From: Lachnoclostridium sp. UBA903 | Lineage (GTDB): Bacteria; Bacillota; Clostridia; Lachnospirales; Lachnospiraceae | Direction of reading: 5' to 3' | Assembly: GCA_002294045.1 (NCBI GenBank) | Contig: DBEP01000097.1 | Span: forward strand, 1 to 25,034 | DNA length: 25,034 nucleotides | Shown: positions 6,847 through 15,433 of the stretch, one piece after another | Position numbering within the stretch: the stretch's first letter is position 1 | Layout of the letters: each line of letters starts with the position of its first letter | Translations under genes and position numbers: made by a program | Notes under the pieces: generated by a model | What the model was told of the DNA's origin: nothing | Database searches by the model: none | What the model saw: the letters and a program-made list of their open reading frames with translations, nothing else

Positions 6847-9117
6847 GTGAAAAATGCAGTAATTGGTTTCCCGCGAGTGGGAAAGCTGAGAGAATTAAAG
6901 TTTGCATCGGAAAAGTATTTTCGAGGAGAGATAACCAAAGAAAATCTGGATGATGCGGCAAAGGGATTAAGAAAAGAACACTGGCAGTTACAGAGAAGTG
7001 CCGGAATTGATTATATATCCTCCAACGATTTCTCTTTTTATGACGGTATGCTGGATATGGCAGTTTTGCTGGGGACGGTTCCGGAAGAATACAGGAAGCT
7101 GGGATTTGATGAACAGGATACCTATTTCGCCATGGCAAGAGGGTATCAGGGTGAAAAGGGGGATGTTAAGGCATTCGCAATGAAAAAGTGGTTCAATACC
7201 AATTACCATTACATGGTGCCGGAATTAGGAAAGGATATACAGATTAAGCTTTCCGGCAGTAAGCCATTTGATGAATATGAAGAGGCGAAGGAATTAGGGA
7301 TTGAAACAAAACCGGTTATTATCGGAGCATTTACATTTCTAAAGCTAGCGAAATACAATGGCGGCAAAACTGCTGCTGATTTTGCGGGCCAGGCAGCCGA
7401 GGCATACAGGGATATCCTTGATAAACTGAATGAGCTTGGTACAAGGTGGGTTCAGTTTGATGAGCCTGCGCTGGTAACGGATTTGTCGGAAGAAGATATC
7501 AAACTGTTTGCGGCAATGTATGGGGCAATCCTGAAAAACAAAAGCAATGTTAAAGTTCTGCTTCAGACATATTTCGGAGATGTCAGAGATTGTTACAGGG
7601 ACATTATTGCTTTGGAATTTGACGGAATCGGATTGGATTTTGTGGAAGGGAAGAAGACAGCGGAACTGTTGAAAACAAACGGATTTCCAGACAATAAAAT
7701 CCTGTTTGCCGGTGTTACGAATGGAAAGAATATCTGGAAATGCGATTACAAAAAGACGCTGGATTTGCTTTCGGAGATTAGAAAGCAAGCGGAGCATGTG
7801 GTGATTTCGGCTTCCTGTTCTTTGCTTCATGTACCGTATACTCTGGAAAACGAGACAAAACTGGAGGCTGATGTAAAGAAACATTTTGCCTTTGCAAAAG
7901 AAAAGCTCAGAGAACTCCATGAGCTTTCCATAATAGCAGAGAGTGACGGTTTTGAAGCTTTTGCAGAGTATAATAATAACAGGAAAGTTTTTGAGCTGGA
8001 AAGGCTGTATAAGGATAAAGAAGTTCAGGCCAATGTAGAGGCACTTTCCGAAGATGATTTCCGAAGAAAGACAGACAGAAAGGAACGGGAACAGATTCAG
8101 AAGAAAGCGTTTGGGCTGCCGCTGCTTCCTGCTACCACCATCGGCTCTTTCCCACAAACCCGGGAAGTGAAAAAGAACAGAAGCAGCTACCGGAAAGGTG
8201 AAACAGATAAGGAAGCATATGACAGGCAGGTATTTGCTTTTATAGAAGAATGCATCAGAAAACAGGAAGAATTAGGGCTGGATGTATTGGTTCATGGAGA
8301 ATATGAACGTAATGACATGGTTGAATTCTTTGGGGAAAACCTTGCGGGTTATGTATTCACGGAGAAGGCCTGGGTACAGTCCTATGGTACAAGATGCGTA
8401 AAACCGCCCATTATCTTTGGCGATGTAAAACGTATCCGGCCCATTACAGTTAATTACTCCGTATACGCACAGAGTCTTACCAATAAGCCGGTAAAGGGGA
8501 TGCTCACCGGACCGGTTACAATACTGAACTGGTCATTTCCAAGAGAAGATATAAGTCTTCGGGAGATGGCATATCAGATAGGAATAGCCATTCGTGATGA
8601 AGTGTGTGATTTGGAAAAAGCGGGAATCAGAATCATTCAGATTGATGAAGCCGCTCTGAAAGAAAAGCTTCCAATCAGAAAGAATGACTGGTACAGAGAA
8701 TATTTAGACTGGACAATACCTGCATTCCGTCTTTGCCACAGCAGAGTAAAGCCGGAAACACAGATTCACACCCATATGTGCTACAGTGAATTTGATGAGA
8801 TTGTGAAGGATATTGACAACATGGATGCGGATGTTATTTCCTTTGAAGCATCACGCTCCAAACTTACCATTATAGACGCACTGAAAGAAAATAATTTCGA
8901 AACAGAGGTTGGACCGGGGGTGTATGATATCCATTCCCCAAGAATTCCTACTGTAGAAGAAATTGTAAGGGCATTGCAGAAGATGCTTGAAAAGATTGAT
9001 AAGAACAAATTATGGGTGAATCCGGATTGCGGTTTGAAAACAAGAGGAATGCCTGAGACGGAAGCCAGTCTTAAGAATCTGGTAAAGGCGGCGGAAATTG
9101 TAAGAAATCAGTTATAA
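6847..9117 (+). CDS. metE: cobalamin-independent methionine synthase
   Basis: A 756-residue cytoplasmic enzyme (5-methyltetrahydropteroyltriglutamate-homocysteine methyltransferase) making the last step to methionine without vitamin B12. Length and both halves match MetE. The N-terminal barrel starts NAVIGFPRVGKLRELK, and the C-terminal catalytic barrel starts near residue 425 (LPATTIGSFPQT). The zinc ligands are all present: H643 and C645 (THMCYSEF), E667 (SFEASRS) and C728 (NPDCGLKTR), two positions offset from the known E. coli H641, C643, E665, C726. The start is GTG 6847 with GGAGG at 6837-6841. A second, shorter MetE-like gene follows after 90 bp, so they probably share a transcript. 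Confidence 0.97.
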   Translation: MKNAVIGFPRVGKLRELKFASEKYFRGEITKENLDDAAKGLRKEHWQLQRSAGIDYISSNDFSFYDGMLDMAVLLGTVPEEYRKLGFDEQDTYFAMARGYQGEKGDVKAFAMKKWFNTNYHYMVPELGKDIQIKLSGSKPFDEYEEAKELGIETKPVIIGAFTFLKLAKYNGGKTAADFAGQAAEAYRDILDKLNELGTRWVQFDEPALVTDLSEEDIKLFAAMYGAILKNKSNVKVLLQTYFGDVRDCYRDIIALEFDGIGLDFVEGKKTAELLKTNGFPDNKILFAGVTNGKNIWKCDYKKTLDLLSEIRKQAEHVVISASCSLLHVPYTLENETKLEADVKKHFAFAKEKLRELHELSIIAESDGFEAFAEYNNNRKVFELERLYKDKEVQANVEALSEDDFRRKTDRKEREQIQKKAFGLPLLPATTIGSFPQTREVKKNRSSYRKGETDKEAYDRQVFAFIEECIRKQEELGLDVLVHGEYERNDMVEFFGENLAGYVFTEKAWVQSYGTRCVKPPIIFGDVKRIRPITVNYSVYAQSLTNKPVKGMLTGPVTILNWSFPREDISLREMAYQIGIAIRDEVCDLEKAGIRIIQIDEAALKEKLPIRKNDWYREYLDWTIPAFRLCHSRVKPETQIHTHMCYSEFDEIVKDIDNMDADVISFEASRSKLTIIDALKENNFETEVGPGVYDIHSPRIPTVEEIVRALQKMLEKIDKNKLWVNPDCGLKTRGMPETEASLKNLVKAAEIVRNQL

Positions 9118-9155
9118 GGCGGCATGGCTGCGTAATAGGTTATGAGATGCGGTAA

Positions 9156-9176
9156 AGCGGAATGTGAATATCCGCT
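9156..9176 (+). other. small stem-loop between the two methyltransferase genes
   Basis: AGCGGA 9156-9161 pairs with TCCGCT 9171-9176 around a 9-nt loop. No U-tract follows, so it is probably a processing or stability element inside the metE transcript rather than a terminator. Confidence 0.35.
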
Positions 9177-9207
9177 CTGACTGGAGACAGAGATAGGAGA
9201 GAAAAAA

Positions 9208-10320
9208 ATGAGAGAGAATGCACCTTTTAAGTATGATATTGTAGGAAGCTTTTTAAGACCCGGTTATTTAAAGCAGGCAAGAGCAGACTATGCAGATGGC
9301 AAAATTACGGCGGAAGAGTTAAAAAAGGTTGAAAATGAGGCAATTACGGACTTAATTGCAAAACAGAAAGCAGTTGGACTTCCGGTTATAACAGACGGAG
9401 AATTCAGAAGGAGTTCATGGCATCTGGATTTTATGTGGGCATTTCATGGTGTCGGGCATGAAAAGACAAAGGAAGGAATTCCGTTTCAGGGAGAGGCGGC
9501 ATTGATTGACGACACTTTCCTTGTAGGAAAAGTATCCGTTGACAGTCATCCGTTTGTGGAACATTTTAAATTTGTAAAACAATTCGAAGATGAGAATACG
9601 GTTGCGCGTCAGACAATACCTGCCCCGGCACAGTTTCTGTTTCAGATGATAACACCGGGGAACCTGGAAAGAACGAAAGCCGTTTACCCAAATGAAGAAG
9701 AGCTGATTCAGGATATTGCAGAGGGATATAAAAAAGTAATCCGTGATTTATACGCAGCAGGATGTAAAAATATCCAGTTTGATGACTGTACCTGGGGCGT
9801 GTGCGTGGACCCGAACGCCTGCTTTATCTTTGGAACGGATGAAGCAGGGTTACAGGAGATTATTGAAAAACTAATCTGGATTAATAATCTTGCCATGGAA
9901 GATAAGCCGGAAGACCTGGTAATTAACACCCATATCTGCCGTGGGAATTTCCACTCCACATGGGCCTGTCAGGGCGGCTATGACCGTGTAGCAAAAGATC
10001 TTTTTGCAAAAGAAAATGTAAATGCCTTTTATCTGGAATTTGATGATGAACGTTCCGGCGATTTTGAACCGCTTCAATATGTAAGCAAGGGCAAAAAAGT
10101 TGTACTAGGGCTTATCACCACCAAATCTCCCATATTGGAGAACAAGGACAACATAATCAAACGTATCCGGGAAGCGGAAAAATACATTCCATTGGAGCGC
10201 TTATGCCTTAGTCCCCAGTGCGGATTTGCATCTACGGAAGAAGGAAATAAGCTTACGGAAGAAGAGCAGTGGGCAAAATTGAAACTGGTTCAGGAAATTG
10301 CAAACGAGGTATGGAAATAA
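9208..10320 (+). CDS. short MetE-like (C-terminal-domain type) methyltransferase
   Basis: A 370-residue single-barrel relative of the catalytic half of MetE, like Bacillus YxjG/YxjH. The zinc ligands are conserved: H242 and C244 (NTHICRGNFHS), E277 (YLEFDDERSG) and C338 (LSPQCGFAS). It begins PFKYDIVGSFLRP, aligning with the IGSFPQT start of the MetE C-terminal domain. AGGAGAG precedes ATG 9208 by about 8 nt. The family transfers methyl groups to homocysteine or related thiols; the methyl donor of the short forms is less certain than for MetE because the N-terminal folate-binding half is absent. Its place directly after metE suggests a salvage or alternative-donor route to methionine under the same control. 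Confidence 0.9.
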   Translation: MRENAPFKYDIVGSFLRPGYLKQARADYADGKITAEELKKVENEAITDLIAKQKAVGLPVITDGEFRRSSWHLDFMWAFHGVGHEKTKEGIPFQGEAALIDDTFLVGKVSVDSHPFVEHFKFVKQFEDENTVARQTIPAPAQFLFQMITPGNLERTKAVYPNEEELIQDIAEGYKKVIRDLYAAGCKNIQFDDCTWGVCVDPNACFIFGTDEAGLQEIIEKLIWINNLAMEDKPEDLVINTHICRGNFHSTWACQGGYDRVAKDLFAKENVNAFYLEFDDERSGDFEPLQYVSKGKKVVLGLITTKSPILENKDNIIKRIREAEKYIPLERLCLSPQCGFASTEEGNKLTEEEQWAKLKLVQEIANEVWK

Positions 10321-10346
10321 AGCCGGTAGCGGACAGGGAATGTGTT

Positions 10347-10477
10347 ATTGGGGCTGTTGCAAAATTCAAAGGATAGCTACTTGTGGGAGAATATGATTTA
10401 TATTTCGCAGATATTTTGTGGAAATTAATCATATTCTCCCACAAGTTCGTAAATTGATTTTTGGCAACAGCCCCAAT
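10347..10477. mobile_element. MITE-like nested inverted repeat
   Basis: The ends are a 14-bp perfect terminal inverted repeat, ATTGGGGCTGTTGC 10347-10360 and its complement 10464-10477. Inside is a second, 20-bp perfect inverted repeat at 10379-10398 and 10427-10446 around a 28-nt loop. The GGGGCTGTTGC end resembles termini I associate with IS1182-type insertion sequences, but no transposase is present, so this would be a non-autonomous miniature element. The right end runs into TTTTGTTTTT, so the folded element could also terminate transcription after the methyltransferase gene, which has no other terminator. Confidence 0.7.
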
Positions 10478-10783
10478 TTTGTTTTTATTGCATAGGAAAT
10501 ATCCGATTTTTCTCTCTGTTTTTGAAAATCAGCACGACGGAAGAACACCTGATAAATACTGCCGGACACAGATATGCTTTGTATGGAAATATTTTTAAAT
10601 ATTTACCAATTAATAAATAGATGATAAAATCAAATAAAGGGGAAAAATGTCTAAATTGTTTACTGTGGAATCAGTTTAAAATTTGACTATGAATGAGGTT
10701 AAATATAGAAATAAAAAAATGCCGTACAATAAGATATAATTGTCTTTGAATAAGCGGATAACGGAGATGAAAAGGGGTTTAAA
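10478..10783 (+). promoter_or_regulatory. AT-rich upstream region of the yesM-type kinase gene
   Basis: No gene is seen. TTGACT at 10683-10688 is a -35-like box without a well-spaced -10. A perfect TATAAT lies at 10735-10740 with a poor -35, placing a possible transcription start near 10747, about 37 nt before ATG 10784. The ribosome site is AAAGGGG at about 10770-10776. Confidence 0.35.
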
Positions 10784-12577
10784 ATGTATCGTAAATGGTC
10801 GGTATTCATACATAACTTCATTACCAAAACAAGCATCCGGTATAAATTTTTGGCAGGCATGCTACTGGCATCTGCGGTGCCGGTTATTATTGTGACCATA
10901 TTAACATCTTTAAACATCCACAAAGACATTCAAAAAAGAGTATTGGAAAGCAATAAAGACAGCGTATTATTCTCCAATAAAAGCATGGAAGATATGATAA
11001 AACAATTCTCTGTTTCATTATATGCCCTTGAAGTCAATCCTCAGCTAAAAATAGATTTGGCAAAATGGAATGATGAAAATCCCTTTGTTCAATATGCCGC
11101 TCAGGCAAGTCTCCAAAACCAACTATTAACAACTCTTCATAGTGACAGGCGGATTGATAAAATAGAACTATACTCAATCATTTCCCAAAAAATACTGGCT
11201 GCGGATTATTCCAGGACTTATATAATGGCCTGGGACCCGGAAAATGCGGATTTATGGTCGAGGGACGATACTCTTCAGAATAATTATTTTAAACAAATAA
11301 ACGGGCAGGTATGTGTATTAAGAAAAATTAACCGGTTTGAAGACCGGAAAAGAATTTGTGAAATAGTGTTCCAATTAAATCAGCAAGTTATGGACGACTT
11401 TTTTAATCTTCTTGTCAAAGAAAAAGGCGAACAGGCTTTTTTGTTAAATGATGAAAATGAAATTATTGCAAAATATCCGGAGGAAGGGGGAACAAGGGAA
11501 GATATCGAGCCGTTTATTGCAAGAATGGAAAAAAACAATGAGAAAGAAAACTTTTTTTTGATGAACAATAATTATGTTTTTTTTACATCATCCAAAGACG
11601 GACGATTAAAGCTGATTAAAACGGTATCCATACAAGCCGTTACCTATGCTCCTTTAAGAAATATACAGATTGGAATTATTATCGGATTCATTTGTACATG
11701 CATAGCTTTATTGATGGCGGCGTTTTTATCGAAGGTGATAAGTAAACCTGTTGTAAAGCTTGCAAATACAATGGGTACATTGGACCTGAATGATTTCAGA
11801 GCTCCGGAATCCAGTAAACGCAATGATGAGATTGGTTTGCTGGAAGACGGCTTTGAGTCCATGCTGAAACGTATGAACGAATTGATTAATATCGAGTACC
11901 GGAATAAAATTGCAACCAGAACAGCTCAGCTTAACGCATTACAGTCACAGATAAACCCTCATTTTTTAAATAATACTCTTCAATTGATTGGGGGGTTATC
12001 GTTAAAAAAAGATTCCATGGGGGTTTACCGGATAACGCTGGCCTTAAGCACAATTATGCGGTACTCAATGAATTTTGGAAATGATATTGTTAAAATGGAA
12101 GAAGAGCTGAAATACCTGGATAATTATCTGTTCATACAGAATCAGAGATTTGGAGGGCGGTTTGAATTCAGTAATGAAATACCCAAGGAATTGTTTTGTT
12201 ATATGATTCCTAAATTATGTCTCCAGCCCATTATAGAAAATTGTTTTGAACATGGGTTTGAACGAGGGCACATTTCCGGAACGGAACCATGGTATATCAG
12301 AATTACAGGGTATATTGATAATGGCAGAATAATCATTAATGTGTTCGATAACGGAGGAGGTATCTCTTCAGAAAAACTGGAAGAAATAAAAGAAAATTTA
12401 AAAGCGCCAATCGGCAAACAAGTTTCGGACCATATCGGATTAAAAAATGTGGACACACGTTTGAAACTGCAATTTGGAGAAGAATATGGGATAGAGATTC
12501 ATAGTGTTTTAAACAAAGGTACTAAAATCATTCTTTGTTTTAAAGCGATTAGTGAGGTGAAACCGGATGAACTATAG
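10784..12577 (+). CDS. YesM-type sensor histidine kinase
   Basis: A 597-residue membrane kinase of the HPK7/His_kinase (LytS/YesM) type. Transmembrane segment 1 is about residues 22-45, a large extracellular sensor (dCache-like in this family) spans about 46-292, and segment 2 is about 293-317. A HAMP domain lies at about 318-370. The phospho-acceptor motif LNALQSQINPHFLNNTL has H393. The ATPase domain has the N box QPIIENCFEHG at about 481-491, DNGGG at 522-526 and the G2-like HIGLKNVDTRL at about 550. It overlaps the response-regulator gene by 11 bp. YesM/YesN pairs in Firmicutes usually switch on neighbouring carbohydrate-uptake operons, matching the transporter and glycosidases downstream. 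The ligand is probably an oligosaccharide, possibly via the solute-binding protein. Confidence 0.94.
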   Translation: MYRKWSVFIHNFITKTSIRYKFLAGMLLASAVPVIIVTILTSLNIHKDIQKRVLESNKDSVLFSNKSMEDMIKQFSVSLYALEVNPQLKIDLAKWNDENPFVQYAAQASLQNQLLTTLHSDRRIDKIELYSIISQKILAADYSRTYIMAWDPENADLWSRDDTLQNNYFKQINGQVCVLRKINRFEDRKRICEIVFQLNQQVMDDFFNLLVKEKGEQAFLLNDENEIIAKYPEEGGTREDIEPFIARMEKNNEKENFFLMNNNYVFFTSSKDGRLKLIKTVSIQAVTYAPLRNIQIGIIIGFICTCIALLMAAFLSKVISKPVVKLANTMGTLDLNDFRAPESSKRNDEIGLLEDGFESMLKRMNELINIEYRNKIATRTAQLNALQSQINPHFLNNTLQLIGGLSLKKDSMGVYRITLALSTIMRYSMNFGNDIVKMEEELKYLDNYLFIQNQRFGGRFEFSNEIPKELFCYMIPKLCLQPIIENCFEHGFERGHISGTEPWYIRITGYIDNGRIIINVFDNGGGISSEKLEEIKENLKAPIGKQVSDHIGLKNVDTRLKLQFGEEYGIEIHSVLNKGTKIILCFKAISEVKPDEL

Positions 12578-13652
12578 TGTAATCATTGTGGATGATGAAC
12601 CCTGGACAAGGGAAGTTATTAAACAGGTGGTTAATTGGGAGGCTTTAGGATTGAGATTAGCCGGTGAAGCGTCTGATGGGGTTGCCGGGTTTCAGTTATT
12701 TCAGGAGATTAACCCGGATATTCTGATTACGGATATGAGAATGCCCGGAATGGATGGAGTTGCTCTCATGCGGACTTTAATCCGGCAGAAAGCTAATCTG
12801 AAAATTATTATTATCAGCGGTTATAATGATTACGGTTACCTGAGAGAAGCCGTAAAGTATAAAGCGATGGATTATCTGCTGAAACCCATTGACCCGGATG
12901 AGCTTAACAGCTTATTGCTAAAATGTATTCAGGAACTTAATGAGAAAAATATCCAGGACAGGAAATCCTATGAACCGGATTCCATTCTGGAAGTAGACTG
13001 GTATGAAAATTACCTGACTCAAAAGACCTTTTTAAACGGATGCCTAATGGAACTTAATATGCAGGCCGCAAAGGACATTTTAGCACAAATCGGTGAAATG
13101 GTCCTGCGGAAAGAAGGACCGGATATTCCTGCCGGGATGATTATGAAGATTTATTATGACCTGATATGGATGATTGAGCAGTTTGTTGTTAAAGAAGGTT
13201 ATTCCATGGCTTTATTCATGTCAAATATGCCGGGAAAACTTGTATTTCATAATAATATTTTATTTTCTGACGTGATGGATTACTTGAGCACGCTGATTGA
13301 AACGGTAATTCTTTCCCTGGAGGAGCATGTACGTAACCGTAACCGAATTAACCTGGATAAAATTCAGGGGTATGTGGATAGCCATTACATGGAAAATATC
13401 CATCTGGAAGCAGTTGCGGCACATTTCTTTGTGAGTAAAGAATATTTAAGCAAAATGTTTAAGAGCTACATAGGTGTTAATTTTTCGGAATATATAACTT
13501 CAAAACGCATGGAGAAAGCGAAAGAAATGATTGCCGGGCATGGCATGCAAATAAAAAATGTCGCGGAACTTCTTGGCTATGTTGATATTGCTCATTTTTA
13601 TAAAACTTTTAAAAAATACTTTGGAATGACGCCGGGAGAAATAAGAAAATAA
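12567..13652 (+). CDS. YesN-type response regulator with AraC DNA-binding domain
   Basis: A 361-residue response regulator, short for the YesN family (often about 500 residues). The receiver domain spans about residues 1-120, with D10/D11 region acids, phospho-acceptor D56 (LITDMRMPGMDG), S84 and K106 (LLKPIDP). A linker of about 140 residues follows. The AraC-type double helix-turn-helix is at about 262-361 (second half VAELLGYVDIAHFYKTFKKYFGMTPGEIRK). Overlap with the kinase gene indicates coupled translation and a cognate pair. It is the probable activator of the transporter operon beginning 304 bp downstream. No terminator is visible after it. Confidence 0.94.
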   Translation: MNYSVIIVDDEPWTREVIKQVVNWEALGLRLAGEASDGVAGFQLFQEINPDILITDMRMPGMDGVALMRTLIRQKANLKIIIISGYNDYGYLREAVKYKAMDYLLKPIDPDELNSLLLKCIQELNEKNIQDRKSYEPDSILEVDWYENYLTQKTFLNGCLMELNMQAAKDILAQIGEMVLRKEGPDIPAGMIMKIYYDLIWMIEQFVVKEGYSMALFMSNMPGKLVFHNNILFSDVMDYLSTLIETVILSLEEHVRNRNRINLDKIQGYVDSHYMENIHLEAVAAHFFVSKEYLSKMFKSYIGVNFSEYITSKRMEKAKEMIAGHGMQIKNVAELLGYVDIAHFYKTFKKYFGMTPGEIRK

Positions 13653-13666
13653 TTATTAGATTAATA

Positions 13667-13697
13667 TTTGACAATAAAACAGCCTAAAAATGTCAAA
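13667..13697. promoter_or_regulatory. inverted repeat upstream of the transporter operon
   Basis: TTTGACA 13667-13673 and TGTCAAA 13691-13697 form a perfect 7-bp inverted repeat separated by 17 nt. The left half is also a TTGACA -35 match, but no -10 is found at the right spacing. It may be an operator for the AraC-type regulator or another factor; AraC proteins more often use direct repeats, so this is tentative. Confidence 0.35.
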
Positions 13698-13763
13698 TGC
13701 AATATGTTCTTTTATCCTTTAAAGTAGTATTAGGTTAAACAATAATCAGAATGGATTTAATCA

Positions 13764-13924
13764 AGCGTACCGACAAGTTGATGTCTATATCAATTGCGCA
13801 GAGTGAATTTTCAGTCTGCAAGGCGGAGGAAGGAGACGTAGCGGTGGCTACGTTGACTGACGACAACGCGGTAGATGGAAGTTCAGGCAAGCAATTGGTG
13901 TGGATATCAGCTTGTCGGTACACT
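13764..13924 (+). ncRNA. long leader hairpin RNA (or dispersed palindromic element) before the binding-protein gene
   Basis: Arms 13767-13797 and 13891-13921 pair over all 31 positions: 26 Watson-Crick and 5 G-U. An inner stem 13804-13813/13876-13885 adds 10 pairs (2 G-U). An apical hairpin has ACGTAGC 13836-13842 and GCTACGT 13847-13853 around a GGTG tetraloop. The G-U pairs exist only in the rightward transcript; the other strand would have A-C mismatches. The element ends 33 nt before the start codon, after which comes AAGGAGGG. It could be a regulatory leader, a stability element, or a copy of a genome-wide palindromic repeat. Short open frames across it have no ribosome site. Confidence 0.55.
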
Positions 13925-13956
13925 AATCATGTTAAGAATTTTAAGGAGGGTTTACA

Positions 13957-15321
13957 ATGAAAAAAATGTTAATACTCATTCTGAGTCTGGCTTTGGTTTT
14001 ATCGTCTTTCACCGGATGCGGTACGGGCAGCAGGGCGACAGAAAATACAGCAGGTACAGGCCGGGAAGAGGAAAACCGGGACCTTGCAGGTGAAAATGAT
14101 GAAAACCAGAATACTGCAAGTAAAGCGGGGAAGGCTGAACCGGAAAAAGCCGAACTTACGGTAATGATGAGTATTCCGCGTTTTACAGACCAAATGGAAA
14201 AATATTTGGAACAATTTAAGCAAAAAATGCTGACGGAAAAAAATATTGATGTAACTGTGAATCTGGAAATGCCGAGCTCCGAGCAATACGGACAAATCCT
14301 GCAGACCAGGCTTGCCTCGGGAGAAGTACCTGATTTGTTTGCATTACATGCAACCCAGGATATACCGACTTATTACAAAGCAGGTTACTTAATGGATCTG
14401 AGTGACCAGCCTTTTGTGGATAAACTCTATGAAGATGTGAAAAAAACAGTTACATATGACGGTAAAGTTGTGGCAGTGCCTATGGAGAGTGTAGCATGGG
14501 GGTATCTGTATAATAAGGATATCTTTTCGGAATGCAACATTACGCCGCCCGATACGCTGGACGGTATGAAAGAAGCTGTTAAAACGTTAAAAGAAAAAGG
14601 CCATACACCGTTCCTGCTTTCTTTTCAGGATTCATGGGTGGCACAGCTTATGACGGCTTTATCGTTAGGCGGTTATGTGTCTGCCGAAGTTCCTGATTGG
14701 GTGGACAGAATGTATGAAGATAAAGGTTCTTATTCGGAAGTAAAAGATATTTTTAATATTATCGATTTGATTATGGAAAATGGCACAAATCGTCCTTTTG
14801 AAACAGGGTTTGATCAAGGCTGTGCGGACTTTGCCAACGGGAATGCAGCCATGTGGGTCAATGGTACCTGGGCGGCGGAAAGTATTCTGGCAGTCAATCC
14901 GGACATAAAAATAGGAGTTGGTGCGCTTCCTGTTAATAATGATTCGAAAGCAACCATGGTAAATTTATCCACATCAACTTCCCTAGCCGTTTATTCCGGA
15001 AACGAAAATGCGGAAATCGCTTTGGAATTAGCTAATTATATATTGGACGATAAGGATTCCTCAGAACTTTATCAAAGCATGCTTTTTAATCCGGTCGCTT
15101 CAAATCAAGCGTATGAACAATATTCCTGGGCCAAAGACGCCTACCAATATGTAGCCGATGGGAGAGCATATGTTGACCTTGTATTGCCGAACTCCGTGAC
15201 AAGTGAGCAGGCGGCGTTATTGCAGGAATATTATTTGAAAACCGTTACCCGGGATGAATTTATAAAACATTTGGATGAAACGTTTAAAGGGGCTAATATA
15301 GCTGCCAAAGCAAATGAATGA
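13957..15321 (+). CDS. extracellular solute-binding lipoprotein of a CUT1 sugar ABC transporter
   Basis: A 454-residue family-1 solute-binding protein, anchored to the outer face of the membrane. A lipoprotein signal at residues 1-21 ends in SFTGC, with C21 as the lipidated cysteine (F at -3 is a slightly unusual lipobox). A low-complexity Glu/Asn/Lys-rich linker of about 22-66 follows. The binding domain runs from about 68 (AELTVMMSIPRF) to the end, with typical family features such as GYLYNKDIF at about 180 and GNAAMWVNGTWA at about 299. AAGGAGGG precedes ATG 13957. Permease genes follow, separated by a hairpin that probably allows more binding protein than permease to be made. The likely ligand is a beta-glucan oligosaccharide, judged only from the neighbouring glycosidases. 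Confidence 0.92.
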   Translation: MKKMLILILSLALVLSSFTGCGTGSRATENTAGTGREEENRDLAGENDENQNTASKAGKAEPEKAELTVMMSIPRFTDQMEKYLEQFKQKMLTEKNIDVTVNLEMPSSEQYGQILQTRLASGEVPDLFALHATQDIPTYYKAGYLMDLSDQPFVDKLYEDVKKTVTYDGKVVAVPMESVAWGYLYNKDIFSECNITPPDTLDGMKEAVKTLKEKGHTPFLLSFQDSWVAQLMTALSLGGYVSAEVPDWVDRMYEDKGSYSEVKDIFNIIDLIMENGTNRPFETGFDQGCADFANGNAAMWVNGTWAAESILAVNPDIKIGVGALPVNNDSKATMVNLSTSTSLAVYSGNENAEIALELANYILDDKDSSELYQSMLFNPVASNQAYEQYSWAKDAYQYVADGRAYVDLVLPNSVTSEQAALLQEYYLKTVTRDEFIKHLDETFKGANIAAKANE

Positions 15322-15384
15322 TTGCCGCAGATGCGCATGACGCGCCGGAAGATGATTGCCGCAGAAGTGACGGCGCACCGGGGT
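15318..15384 (+). repeat. tandem imperfect direct repeat between binding protein and permease
   Basis: The 14-nt block ATGATTGCCGCAGA occurs at 15318-15331 and again at 15352-15365, each followed by a related GC-rich segment (GCGCATGACGCGCCGG and GTGACGGCGCACCGG). The repeat unit is about 34 nt. The first copy contains the stop codon of the binding-protein gene. The GC content is much higher than in the genes around it. Confidence 0.6.
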
Positions 15385-15404
15385 CCGGCAAGCCGGACTC
15401 TTTG
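15383..15404 (+). terminator. intercistronic hairpin after the binding-protein gene
   Basis: GTCCGG 15383-15388 pairs with CCGGAC 15393-15398 around a CAAG loop, followed by a weak T-rich run TCTTTGTTG. In CUT1 operons a partial terminator or stabilising hairpin here is common and lowers expression of the permeases relative to the binding protein. Confidence 0.5.
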
Positions 15405-15433
15405 TTGAAAACGAATAAACGGAGGCACTGGTT

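Noticed and set aside
7345..8157. 270-codon open frame on the minus strand
   Set aside because: Lies wholly inside metE, whose protein is complete with all zinc ligands; the product is low in known motifs and has no ribosome site.
13764..13924. CRISPR-like repeat array
   Set aside because: There are only two inverted arms, no direct repeats with spacers, and no cas genes in the window.
13751..13960. 69-codon open frame across the leader hairpin
   Set aside because: No ribosome site, and its sequence is dictated by the hairpin arms; it overlaps the start of the binding-protein gene.
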